This document shows, one piece after another, positions 33,146-44,648 of a stretch of DNA of 64,000 nt. A program made the translations under genes and the position numbers. Where the stretch lies: positions 62,001 to 126,000 of the forward strand of contig JAJNNY010000020.1 in NCBI GenBank assembly GCA_022453515.1, given 5' to 3'. Under the pieces are notes generated by a model that had not been told where the DNA came from, made no database searches, and saw only the letters and a program-made list of their open reading frames with translations. The DNA comes from Astrocystis sublimbata. Lineage: Eukaryota > Ascomycota > Sordariomycetes > Xylariales > Xylariaceae. Position 1 is the first letter of the stretch. The number at the start of each line of letters is the position of its first letter.

Positions 33146-36100
33146 ATGGATTCCTACATTCGTGGTAGGGGCGCTATGGGTGTTCAGCGTCGACTGAGCA
33201 GGCTCTATAATGACACCAAGAAGTCATCCGACTTCGTGCAAGAGCCCCTGCAGGCTGCCGATGACCCCGAGATGAAAGCCCTACATCGCAAATTGCGCAT
33301 CCAGAAGGATAGACTTGTCACCTGGGGCTTAGAATGGTCGGATCCTAACCAGTCCGCTGAGATCGACGAGTCCCTCAACGAAGCCGGCCTCACCGACCTC
33401 GTTGGCAGTATCATGGTAACCATCAAGGATATCTTGGCCGAAGCAGAGCCTCTCTGGCTTGCTAGCAAGCGACCCGCCGGAGGGGAGAAATCCATCGAGA
33501 AGGGTTCAGGAGACCGAAAGACTCCGTTGATAATGTGGGATAAGAGTCGGTTTGAAGACCTGGTGAAGGATCTAACAGCTTCGATCGATACACTCTGTGA
33601 TCTGTCACGCACACGTTCATCTGCAGCCGCAACTTCGGGTACCTTGAGCAAGACAAGGACATCTAGTCGGTCTATCGACGACTTCAGACCATATGGGTCA
33701 ACGCGGATCCAGACACCACGACAGATTGATCCCCGGACTCTCTTGAGCCTAAGCTCAATGCAGGATCAGTCCTTGGCCCAAGGCGAAGCATCCCGCAATC
33801 GACCACAAGAGATCTTTTTCATGAGTAAAGAAGCCTACTCGGACCTCACACAGCGGCCAGCTAGACGGCCATGGAATCCACTCTTGGTTGAATACGCCGA
33901 GTTCGATCCAATCTACTCATCAACAGGTATCATGCCAGAAATGACCCGTTTTGAAAAGCTGAGCGCAGGTCTTCAGACAGACTCCTCAAGAGCGCCTGGT
34001 ACGTGGACTGGGCTACCTCTCTTGCTAGGTTACTATGAAGATATGGAACGCTCGAGAGTGGCTCTGATATACTCGTACCCTCCTACATTCAACGCAGTCA
34101 CTTTCGACGACGTGACGCAACATCCAGTCGATAATCTATCCACATTAGGAAATCTGCTGAGTCGACCAAACTTCGAGCCAACTCTCGAGGCCAAGTTTCG
34201 CCTAGCCTACAACCTAGCCAATACCGTTTTTGACATGCACTCACGCGGCATCACCCATGGCAATCTTCACGGGTCAACAATATCCTTCGCCAACACAGCA
34301 GGGAAAGACCCTAGCACGTCCAGTGCAAATGAGGTCGATATCCGACGGCCACTCATTTCATCATTTGATATCTTCGCTGATTCGACCTCGACTAGCCAAT
34401 CATCACCTGCGTTCCCCTTACACCGTCATACACTCGATCCTCGGACCACCAGCCAATCACCATTAGCAATTAATAGGGACACCAAAACGCTGGACCTGTA
34501 CTCTCTTGCCATGATGCTCGTATCAATCGGTCTATGGACCACGCTTGAAAACCTGGTACCCAACTCAGAATCCCCTAGCGTTCCAGAGTCCGTCCTCGGT
34601 CAATTGGCCATCAGGTGCGGAACACTTTATATGAGGGCCGTGCAAGCGTGCTGGAATGCTGTCGAACTTGAACTCTCACGGCCAGGCAATGGTGATGAGG
34701 TTATCAAGCAAGTACAAACCAGAGTCAGCGGTTATTTGGAAGCTTGCTGCATCTTAGATGGTGTCAGTGGGCTCGATGATCGACTTGGCGGCGACGATTA
34801 CGTGACCACAACTTCACGTCCAAGCGCCAAGTCAAAAGACTCTACGACCTCCCTGCCAGGGCCTTCCGTGACTACCCCCAAAGGTAGCACTTACGACACG
34901 AAGCGTGCGATTACCGAGAAGCGATCGCAATCATTCCCTATTGTCCGCAAACCTCTCCCTGTTAATTGTGAGTCTCACCCAGACATTCTGTAGCGATATG
35001 CTGACTAGTGCCTAGCGCAAGCCATGGACAGCAAATCCGAGAAACCAAAAGAGAAACCCAAAGAGAAACCAGAAGAGAAGCAAGCAAAACTTCGACTCTA
35101 CCCCCAGATTCCGTTACCATCAGATGTTCTTGAACAGTGGAACGAGATCATAATGCCACAAATCAACCTAGCCCTGCGGCATTTCTATCGCAAACACCCG
35201 GAATCAGTCGAGATCTCGATAGAGTCTATTGGCGATTCCCCGCAAAACACAAAGCCCACTGCTCTAGTCATTTGTACATCTGTCAATAAGGTGCGCGCCA
35301 TTCTGAATAAGAAGCTGGGGATTCTTTTCGATGGCACTACCACCAACATCGCACTCAAGGTATGCCGTGGATCAGTGGTACGGTCAAGGAAAAGTCCAAC
35401 AGAACGTACGACAAAGTATGACAAACGAGATTCTTCGACCCCACACAGGAGCACTGGCGATGAGTCTCAGGAGACACCGGCAGCCAACCCTGACTACCAA
35501 GAAAAGCCGCGCAATGGTGCTAGCATTGGAGCTTGGATTGGGGATAAGCATCTTCCGCCAGTCAGCCTCGGAGGTGTTATTATAGTAGATGACAAGCCCT
35601 ATGGCATGACTGTACACCACATGCTAGACGACCCCGAACGTCCGTTTCCGGAACCGGATGGATTTGAAGAGTTGAAGGATGATCCGACGAGAGCCAGTGC
35701 CCCCATATTTCGGAGCAACGCGGCAGTGCATGACTACTCAGACTGGACTGAAGGCGAGACATCATCTGAAAGCAGTACGGACTTTGCTTGCGAATTTTCC
35801 GATACGGAATCTGAATATTCTGTAACGGATATAACGAGCGATGAGGAGGATGAAGACGAAGAAGACGAAGAATTTAACGAGCCGGGTGACATCCCGGGAG
35901 TTGAGCCAGGATGCGGAGACGGTACGTGCGGTCTGAAGCGATCCCGAGCATAAATATCAGTCCCTCAACCATTGGCAATGTCAGCGGAGGTGATCTCAAG
36001 TCGTCGAATCTCGTACGAAATGCCATCCCGCTAATTAAAGCTTTGCAGGATACATTGTGACGCAGCCTGCCCTCGACGATGTTCCCGAAGGGTTCTACCC

Positions 36101-37075
36101 TTCACCCGAAACAGAAGATGAGGTTCGTTGCACTGTTTGAAGCCAGATCCCTTCCACTTTGGCGAATTGGCGTATTGTGTCCAATCAACCAGTGCTAAAT
36201 CGCCTGTAGGATCACATTGATACCTACGGCGTCGGCGAGATCTACGCTTCTTCGGGAATCCGAAGGAGAACAGAAAACAACCTAGTTCATGAGATCGACT
36301 GGGCTCTTTTCGAGTTTCAGGACGACAGGCTACCAGAGAAGAACTTGTTCACGTCAATATCAGTCGGGAACCAGCGCTCGTCAGACCCAGGTTGTTTACA
36401 ACCGGTAGAGGTGGCTCCTGTGAAGGCACTGCCTGGGCTTGATGTACAATGCATGGCCCGCACGAGTGGTTCGCAGGTATGAGGCAAACAATACGCCCCC
36501 CTTGCAGAACAGTAACTAACCCGTGACAGGCTGGTCGAATCTTGCCCGCGCTCACCACCGTCAAGATCTACGGCCGAGCCTCTCCAAGCCATTCGTATCA
36601 AGTCAGTGGAAGGATACCAGGCATATCCAAGCCTACTGCAGCCCCCAATCAGCCAGGACACGCCATGTCTCTTGGCATACCAGGAGACTCGGGTGCATGG
36701 GTCGTTGACAGGCTCTACGGTCGCCTGTGTGGTCACATTCTCGCATGGAGTCAACGCAAGCAGGTTGCCTATATATGTCCAATGGACGTTCTTCTGCTTG
36801 ACATTGCGGAAACATTACAAGCGACCGATATTCGATTGCCTCACGGTAACACCATTGTTTCAATCGCCGACAATGGAGGGCATGATGACGTCGTCGAGAT
36901 CTCAGGGTCTGAAGCCTGGACCGAGGACGATATCCCCGAAACTGAGGACATTCACCAGTCGTCACAGAGTCATAAAACTGGCACTCTGACAGAGGGAACA
37001 AGAGATGGATCTGGAGGACGGTTTTCATCGAACATGAATATATTAGCGAGGGATATGGACAAGGTGCATTTCTAG
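33146..37075 (+). CDS. HeLo-like / pseudokinase / chymotrypsin-like protease fusion
   Basis: Five exons (33146-34967, 35016-35921, 36049-36122, 36210-36476, 36530-37075) join in frame to 1204 residues; the start has a CCACC context. Residues 1-155 are helical and HeLo-like ([36 protein letters not shown]). Residues 235-545 are kinase-shaped, but the catalytic loop reads [12 protein letters not shown] instead of HRD-x4-N, and no Gly-loop or DFG is evident, so it is a pseudokinase. After a Lys/Glu/Pro linker comes a helical segment, then a trypsin fold: [20 protein letters not shown] (His about 808), a long Asp/Glu insert, [10 protein letters not shown] (Asp about 964) and GDSGAWVV (Ser about 1077). 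The catalytic triad is complete. HeLo domains in fungi drive membrane-linked programmed cell death; a death-associated or surveillance protease is an inference. The 48-nt intron at 34968-35015 is what fuses the halves; retained, it yields a 615-residue HeLo-pseudokinase. Confidence 0.82.
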
Positions 37076-37522
37076 GAGAAAGTGGGCTTTTGGGTATCTC
37101 ATTATAATGAATTTGACGACTGATCATGAAGGCGGGAGGAAAGAAGGGTTGGAGTCTTAGGCATAGGATATGGCGATCGCTTAGATGTTCCTGCATCCGG
37201 GGCCTGTGCTCTCCAATCAGATTTTATACTACATTCCCATCTACCCCCCCCCCCCCCCCCCCCCTCCCTCCATTATTCTTCTCATGCCTACGTTAATCGG
37301 GTATCTGGCCTGACTATTCCCCTCATTGCAAATCTAGCTTCGCCCGATACAAGTAACATCAGGAGAGAAATAGAAGCATCAGAGACCAGATGGTACACCT
37401 ATGATGAATAAAGTCAATAAAACCGTTCGCACCATAACCAAGAACTTTCCGAATCAAATAGCCTCAGGTACACAGTATGCAGTAGGAGGTAGGTAGATCG
37501 GTAGATATAGGAGAAGGCGGAC
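37076..37522. other. 3' flank with a 21-C tract
   Basis: Holds the 3' flank of the fusion gene. An uninterrupted run of 21 C occurs at 37244-37264, followed by a C/T-rich stretch. No gene. Confidence 0.5.
37244..37264 (+). repeat. Poly-C homopolymer (21 nt)
   Basis: Twenty-one consecutive C, flanked by CTA and TCCCTCC. Long G/C homopolymers are rare in fungal DNA and prone to length error in sequencing, so the exact length is uncertain. On the minus strand it is a potential G-quadruplex former. Confidence 0.85.
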
Positions 37523-37945
37523 TTACTTGATTATCCTACATAACACAAGAGATTCCGAAGCTCTCGTCGCACCCGACGTGGGAGAGGCCGCCAAGGCCAT
37601 CGGCGCCATCACGGTGACGGTCGGTCTGATGGTGATTGTGCGGCTTCTGGTGATTGTTATCGTGAGTGTGGATGATGCTGGCTCATCGAGTTCGTCGTCG
37701 CTGAAGGTTGACGTAGCTATTGGACTAGGACTAGGGCTTGGTAGCGTTGTGATTGATAAAGCGAGGCCTGATGTTGATGTTGAAGGGCTTGCTGCTGTAT
37801 CTTGGCGCGCTTGGAGGTGCATTGGAAGACTGGTGATGGCGGTGTTGAATGGCTTTTGTCCTGCGATCACCATTGCCGTGTCTGTGCATTTTGCAAATGA
37901 GGAGAAGGAGGATATTAGAGCTAGGAGGAAGTGAGGGTGTTTCAT
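37523..37945 (-). CDS. Secreted Ser/Thr-rich protein, unknown function
   Basis: A 140-residue ORF beginning with a good signal peptide (MKHPHFLLALISSFSSFAKC), followed by Ser/Thr/Pro-rich, mucin-like sequence containing repeated TIT/TVT patches (TLTITITRSRTITIRPTVTV). It probably enters the secretory pathway and is O-glycosylated, as in small cell-wall proteins. The last codons ATC AAG TAA overlap a GTAAGT donor at 37526, so a further 3' exon, perhaps with a GPI signal, may exist; none could be fixed. The low-complexity composition means conservation cannot be judged by eye. Confidence 0.4.
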   Translation of the reverse strand: MKHPHFLLALISSFSSFAKCTDTAMVIAGQKPFNTAITSLPMHLQARQDTAASPSTSTSGLALSITTLPSPSPSPIATSTFSDDELDEPASSTLTITITRSRTITIRPTVTVMAPMALAASPTSGATRASESLVLCRIIK

Positions 37946-39449
37946 TTCGTGGGTCTGGTTATTTAGAGTTGGAAGGTGTGTGTGTATATGTGTGTATTGA
38001 GCGTCTATCTTTAACGTGAAGCTTTGAGGTGTCTGTGATAAGGCTTGGATTCTTCTGAGTTACCTGTGTAGATAGATATTCTCGCAATAAGCATCACCAC
38101 AAAATTAGGGTCCGGCGCAACGAGAATGAGATGGGAACGAGGTGTTTTATCACATTTTCGATCTGTTTACTTATTCTGCCTGTCTAAGTATGTCATTCCC
38201 GCTTTTACATCTTCACAGCACCACCGAATGATATGGGGGCAGGGCATTTCGAAATTTCAGGGTGAGCTATGTTCTCTATCCATGCCGTGCACGGCATGAT
38301 TGATGATCGTGTCAATAGCCAGTGGAAAAGGTGATAGAAGCGGGATGATCATACAGGGCGGAATGAAGTCCCTTGAGGATTTGGAGTAGTTGGTAGTGGT
38401 GATGGTGGCAAAGCTTGAAACGAGATTCCTAAATACCTAGGTTTGCAAGCCTTATCTCCAATATTTCTGATTTCCAAGGTCTTTTTAAGAAATCAATCAA
38501 TGTTAACTAGATAATTTGGTGTCATCTGTATCTTACTCATCTAGAGAATACTGGCGAGTGATACGTCTGCGGCCCTTTCCCACTTCTCTATCGCCGTCTC
38601 AGACGATGTCGTCTGCATGTAACTAAACTAGCATCTGCTACCATTCTTGGCACAGGATCGGTCACTTTTCCATTACACAAATGTAGTCAGGATCAAAACT
38701 GAAAATAAAAAATAAAAAGGACAATGCTGGCCATAGAAGCAATTGACCAATTCAAAGAAGCGCATTCATGGTGCAAGGTATGCTGCTGCTAGTCTAGAAC
38801 ATCCCTGCAATTCTCATATTTAGGAGGTAGATAATGTTCCTCCCTTATATGGAACGCTCTCGCAATAATGCGATCGTCACATCTACGCGTGAATATTAAA
38901 AAGATTGCGCCTGCGCCGTACTTACCCAACGAATTTCATGACCTGTTTCAGTATGTATTACGCCTTTCGTATTGTCTGGGCTGGGGAGATGTCAGCTCTA
39001 TGGGCGCAGAAGGCGGGGCTTCGTTGCGGGGCATTTGGATCGTCAGTCAATTAGGTAGGTAAGTAGCGAATCGATGTGCTTGGGAGCCCATGTACACCCG
39101 ATTGATTGGTAATTGCATGTTGGTTAATGGTAGTCTTCAGATCCTACCGTGCAGCAGCATGCGAATTTGTCCCAATCACTTACACAAACAAAGTGATACA
39201 AAACTCCACGACTACGACAAGTTAATTAACTGCAAAAATGGGTATCGGATTTGTGATTTTCGAGGTAATATATATCCTCGCGCGCCAGCGCACACTGAGC
39301 TACATGCGATGTATATACACAGAGTGTTCGCAGAGGAGCGGTCTAGTAATAACGCATGCTTATTTGCTTGCTTGTTTGTTTATATACGCTCTTCCCGCCC
39401 TAACTATCAAGACACTTCCGCCTCTGCAGCTTTCTTTACCTCCCGAACT
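37946..39449. other. Intergenic, no gene seen
   Basis: AT-rich spacer with poly-A-like runs near 38700-38720 and a TACCTAGGTT motif near 38436. ORFs are short and unsupported. Confidence 0.45.
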
Positions 39450-40238
39450 TTAGATCATGAAGGCGAAACCGGCCATCACCATGGCACCAGCGGCCATGAG
39501 GCCACCGAAGCTGCCGGTGAAAGGCTGCAGCGAGCTGGCGGCGTTGTCGGTGGGCTCAGGGGCATCGCTGCCGCTGGGGCTAGGGCTGTCGCCGCTGTCG
39601 TCGCTGCTGTCTCCGACGGTGCTGCTGCTGAAGAGGGGAGTGAGGGTCTTGTCGGTCGTGTACGAGGCGGTGATGGCAGAGGCGTTGACGCAGGCCTTGG
39701 GTGTGTCGTGGGTGCCATTTATGAATTGAATAGCGGAGCACTATGATTGAAGGCCGAACGTTAGTATACTATATCTCGATCGGCACAGAAGGCGTGCGAG
39801 CTGCGCAAGCAATTGACAAAAACGTAGAAAACTCACCTGGTACAGTACACCGTCGATACCGGAACCGACAATGCTGAGGATGGCCTTCTTGCCGGCCCAG
39901 TCCTCGGGGACGGTGATGGCCTTGGGGCAGAAGTCGCCGGGGCCGCTCTGCTGGACGATGCCGTAGATCTGGGTCCAGTTGTTCTTGGCGACCTCGTCGA
40001 AGGTGACGCGGTACAGCCAGTTGGTCTGGGGGTGGGTGGACTTGGTGGCGACGGCATCGCCCTCGACGTGGAAGTCGACGAACTTGGCGTCGGACAGCTT
40101 GGGCGAGTAGCCGCCGCAGGGCTCCTTGTCCTCGTCGTCGTCCTTGAAGGGGCCGACGGTGTCGGGGTACTGGACGGTGAAATGGGCGTTGGCACGCGCG
40201 GCGACGAGCAGGGCCGTGGCGAAGACGGAGTACAGCAT
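39450..40238 (-). CDS. GPI-anchored BIM1-like / X325 copper-binding protein
   Basis: Exons 40238-39837 and 39740-39450, joined by a 96-nt phase-0 intron (GTGAGT donor), give 230 residues. A signal peptide (residues 1-18, ending RANA) would leave His19-Phe as the mature N-terminus, the first half of the copper-binding histidine brace typical of X325/BIM1-like proteins. HFTVQYPDTVGPFKDDDEDKE, CGGY, WLYRVTFDEVAKNNWTQIYG, PGDFCPKAITVP and, after the splice, CSAIQFI match the family. A Ser/Asp-rich stretch and a hydrophobic C-terminus (LMAAGAMVMAGFAFMI) indicate a GPI anchor. Relatives resemble LPMOs but lack shown oxidative activity; BIM1 of Cryptococcus helps copper uptake. The role here, surface copper acquisition, is inferred. 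Confidence 0.9.
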
Positions 40239-42728
40239 CTTGATGTGAGGTTGATGTGGATGTGGATGTGGATGACGCGATTCGGTTGTGGTTGATGAGT
40301 GGAGGCGTGAAAAGTTTAAAGTTGGAAGAGAGAGATGGATAGAGAGATGTGTTAATCTAAAAGCATACAAGCAGAGCGGATAGACAGCTAGGCTTGCAGG
40401 AAGGGAGGAAACTGGTGGTGATAGCTCTTATAGCTGCAGTAGCTTACATGACCTAAGCATGTACAAATGTACGAGCACGCATAGCGACAAGCCCTCAAGG
40501 TCCCGTCAAAGGTCCCGCAACTCTAACCTTCTACTCATCTAACATAGTACACTACGTTACCTTAATCTGCTCAGAAGGCCTTAGTTTGCCACGAAACCCC
40601 GGACTGAGACAATGCAGACACACTATTCTAGGAACTGGCCCTGACCCCGAGTCCTGCTCGCCTCGCCTCGCCCGCCAGCCGTGCAGCTTACCAACATCGA
40701 ATTGGGTAGCAGCTCGCATTGGCGCTCGACTGCACGCGTGGCGGCGCCGGTCCACGGTACGGTCCACGGTCTGTCTGCTCGGATACCGTAGGTAGGCGAG
40801 GTAGGCGAGGTAGGCGAGGGGAGAGTATGTAGGTCCAACAGCATGAGGTCGATATGAGCAAGATAATCGAACGCTAGGCGGGGGGAGGGAGGATCGGACA
40901 AGGGCCACCCTACAGGATTCCTTGTCCGTTCGAGATATCTGCTCACCAGAGATCTCGCGTGTTAGCTTGGGAAAAAGAGCACTTCTAGATCCAAGGCTGG
41001 GGAGAGTAATTATAGCGACAACGACAACTGCTACAGCCCAGTGAAACCGTGTCACCAGCTCAGGGCATCGTGAGACGTGGTACTAATATCGATAGCACAC
41101 TATCGCCGCGTGTCGATGAGGGCAAGAACTTAATCATCATGTAACAAGCTCAATTGTTTGTTGTCGGTGTCGAGAGCGCATAAGTTTGGAGGCTTGTGGT
41201 TGGGAACCGTCACATTCGGAACTGGCACTCGCATTGGCGGAGCACGGGGATCAGCGGTGGGGGGGCGCTGCTGGTGAGCCTCTAGGGACCTCTAGCGGGC
41301 CTCTAGCGGGCCTCTAGCGGGCCCCTCTCGCCTCTGGGCGTCCAATTCGAGGCCGCTGAGGCTATTTGAGCAAGTTCTGGAGGGCCAAAAAGCCCTTCCA
41401 AGCTTAACGCGCCCCGGCATCCGAAGCAGCCCCTGTCGAGCCCCCTGTCGCATCCCTGCCCAGCGACCCAAACCGTGCCAAACCCTGGTCGGCTATACCC
41501 CTCATCAGACCCTCATCAGACCCTCACCTCCCCACGCCGAACCCACGCGCCCCTCGGCCGATCTTCCTCCCATCGACTCTATTCTATTCTTGCTCACATC
41601 CCGAGTTGTCATGACTTCACACGCGACGAGCAGAAGAGCTTTCATTTATTTGATCGCATTGAACCACGGTACTGGCAATGCTTATTATAGTGCCAACAGC
41701 GGCAAGTTCGATACCCGTCCCTCGCCATGCTAGCATGCATCCGCGCAAGTGTAACCATATACAGCCTGCCCAGAGTCTAGACAGGCGAGACCGGTCCTCC
41801 ATCTCTCGTCTTACAAGTCCCCCAGGCCAAGCCTTCGTAGTTCGTCCAAGCCGTCGCTGTTTATCATCGTGCTTCATCCGTAGTTTCACCCGCACGCTTC
41901 GCCACCCAGCTCCAGGAGACCCGGAAAGACATATCTTATCCAGAAGGCCGCCGTGTGTAAAGTGACGGTCTCGCATTCTGGCAATTCTCGGTGATAGCCT
42001 CGGCTTTGTGAAATCAGAGGTTGCTACAAACTGGTGCACAAGCGTGATAGCGGCGAGTCCCACTCTTTTTGACGCCTCTAGTCGCAAGGTGAGCAAGTTT
42101 CTCCCGACAAGGCATGTGAGGCATGATTGCATTGCATTGAAGTGGAATGGACGACTAAGCAAACCCAGGCACACTTTACTATACTTAGGGAGTTCGTACC
42201 TGACCTGACCATTCTCTTGCTCATCTATGGTCTATTGCATTTTTATCTAAGCTGTAGACGACGACCACGGCCCGCAACTTTAACGGCTCGCATCTACTGT
42301 ATGTATCCTGGACGCTACACTTAATACTGACTTCGCGCAACCTTGTTCCGCAACCTTGTTCACCTACGACGTTTGACTTTCCCTATCTTTGGGGAATGTC
42401 CTGAACCTTCTGTCTTGCATCTTTGTTTTTGTTGCTTGTTGGGTCCACTAGGCGACCGACCGCACCTGCTTGCGCACGCCGGCTGTGTATTGACTGTCGC
42501 CCAATAAAACATCGTCGCAAATTGATTTCATCAATCATTTCGGCGACACAAGGCTTGACGCCCCTGGTTGATTGTGTTTCCTCGTACAGCCGTACGATAT
42601 CCGATGTTGCAATAGCGTTGTTGAAGAGCGTCCGACCTGAACTCATCCATCCCGCCTGAGCCCTCGCTCATTTAATCTGGGCTGCTCTATAGTATAGACA
42701 CCCATACCAGCGGGTAGATACATACAAG
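40239..42728. other. Intergenic with short tandem repeats
   Basis: No gene supported; the minus-strand ORF at 41617-42174 looks like a shadow. It holds three tandem blocks: GTAGGCGAG x3 (about 40792-40819), CCTCTAGCGGG x3 to 4 (about 41279-41322) and CCCTCATCAGA x2 to 3 (about 41500-41527). The last 400 bases are the ferric reductase promoter. Confidence 0.45.
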
Positions 42729-44648
42729 ATGGAGCGCAGACACGACCATGGCGCTTCCAACCCCATATTTACCTCGACGAACGAGGCCCTCGCTCGGGGC
42801 TATTGGTATATTGTCGCTGCCGTTGTAGGCTTCTTGGCCTTGGTTCGTGGCATCAACTACATCGAGCATACCACCAGGTAAGCGACGCCATCACCGCGGT
42901 ACTATCCTTGATACAAAACATTGACCTCACATACTGGCAGACTTCGTAGATCTAGGACCGCTTCGGTCGAGTTCCCTACTCAGCCATCAAACCGATTTTT
43001 GCAAGCATGGGCGACGTTGACGGCCGTAGGGCGCGAGATGAGCTACCCCCAAGCCTTCGTTCCCATACGCTATCTCGCCTGGGCCACACCCCCTCCCTTG
43101 GGCCGTGTCCTTGTGGTCTTTGTGTACTGGGCCATCATCATCTACATGATGGTGCACGAGGCCATTGTCAAGGATGTTTACTTTTGGGAACGCATCGGGT
43201 ATCGGAATGCCTGGGTCACTGTCACCCAAGTACCCCTCCTCTACCTTCTCGCCTCCAAGACCAACATGATCGGGCTCATCATCGGCACGAGTCACGAGCG
43301 CTTGAACTGGCTGCACCGATGGGTCGCCAGAACCATGTTCGTCACCGCAACTGTGCATGGCTTCCACTTCTGGGATGAGTGGGTTTACTACGATATCGTA
43401 CAAGACGAGTTGGACACACTACCTACCATCGTGCCCTATGGATTCGCAGCCTGGGGCATCCTGCTGTGGATGACGGTCACCTCCTTCAAGCCGTTCCGCT
43501 CTATGGCCTACGAATTCTTCGTCATCCAACACGTCCTGGCCGCCGTTATTTTCTTGTGGGTCGTCTACGTCCACATCCCCGTTTCCGCCAGATACAACGT
43601 CTGGTTTGCCATTGCTGCCATCTCGTTTGATCGATTCGCCCGCATTGTCACCTTTGTTTGGCAAAACGTGAAGCTCCAGCCGAAGAGAACATGCTGCAAG
43701 GGGCGCCAACGTTTTGGCCATTCGACGCAGATTACCGCTATCGGAAGCTCCATGACTGTATTGACCATCACTGACGTGCACTTCGAGTGGTCTGCCGGAC
43801 AGCACCTTTACTTGTGGATTCCTCGGATTGGTCTCATAGAGACGCACCCTTACACTATTGCCACCGCGCACCCTCTCCCTGGTACTTGCATCTGCAACAG
43901 CATCCAACTCGTCGTGCGAACTCACGGTGGTTTCTCTAAGAAACTTAACCAATTCGCCCTGAAGGCTGAGGGTGCCGGCAAGAAGGAGACGGTGACGTCC
44001 TTCGTCATGGGACCCTACGGCTCGCCCAAGCGATACGATATTTTCGAGACCCTGCTTCTCATCTCGGCATCGACAGGTGCCTCATTCACACTACCCATCC
44101 TCGAGAGCCTGCTCGAGTCCAAGACGACAAAATGCACAAGACGGATTGAATTCCTGCTCGCTGCACGACAGGGCGACGAGATCGAGTTCTATCAGGACCG
44201 ACTGCACGAAGCCATCGACAAGGCACAGTCGCTAGGCATCGAACTGACCGTGCACATCGCCGTCACAGGAGACGGACAGCTGGAATCCCTGGGCCTAGCC
44301 CCCACATTCAACGAGATGGAGAAGGGCAAACTTATGAGTGGTAGTGACAACGACGGAGAGACAGCCACGACGACAACAAGACTAGCGCCGCGCAAGAAGC
44401 TGTCACAGAGCAGCCTGAACTCGCACGCGTCGCACATCTCGCACTCGGCGAGCCGACCTGACGTGGCGGACTTCATCAGGACGGCCGTCGAGGACACGGG
44501 CGGCGAGACGGGCGTCGTGGTGTGTGGTGGGCAGTCGCTTGTCGCGCAGGTCAGGACCAGCGTGGCGAAGTTGAGCGATGAGAGAGGTGTGCATAAGGGG
44601 ACAGGCGCGCAGGGTATACATTTGTATGTGGAGGAGTACAGCTTTTAG
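42729..44648 (+). CDS. Ferric-chelate reductase, FRE family
   Basis: Exons 42729-42877 and 42941-44648 with a 63-nt phase-2 intron give 618 residues. Exon 1 carries an N-terminal membrane segment (YWYIVAAVVGFLALVRGI). The ferric reductase transmembrane domain follows, with the heme-type His motif LHRWVARTMFVTATVHGFHF at about residue 171 and HVLAAVIFLWVVYVHIPV at about 246. The cytosolic part has the FAD-binding HPYTIATAHP (about 350), the NADPH-binding GPYGSPK (about 406) and the C-terminal VVVCGGQSL (about 574). Known reaction: electron transfer from NADPH through FAD and two hemes to extracellular Fe3+ or Cu2+ chelates before uptake. A Ser/Thr-rich insert sits at about 475-530. Length and order are normal for the family. 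Confidence 0.93.

Noticed and set aside
41617..42174. 185-codon minus-strand ORF
   Set aside because: GC-skewed sequence with Arg/Leu/Trp-rich translation, overlapped by other open frames; lies in the region upstream of the ferric reductase.
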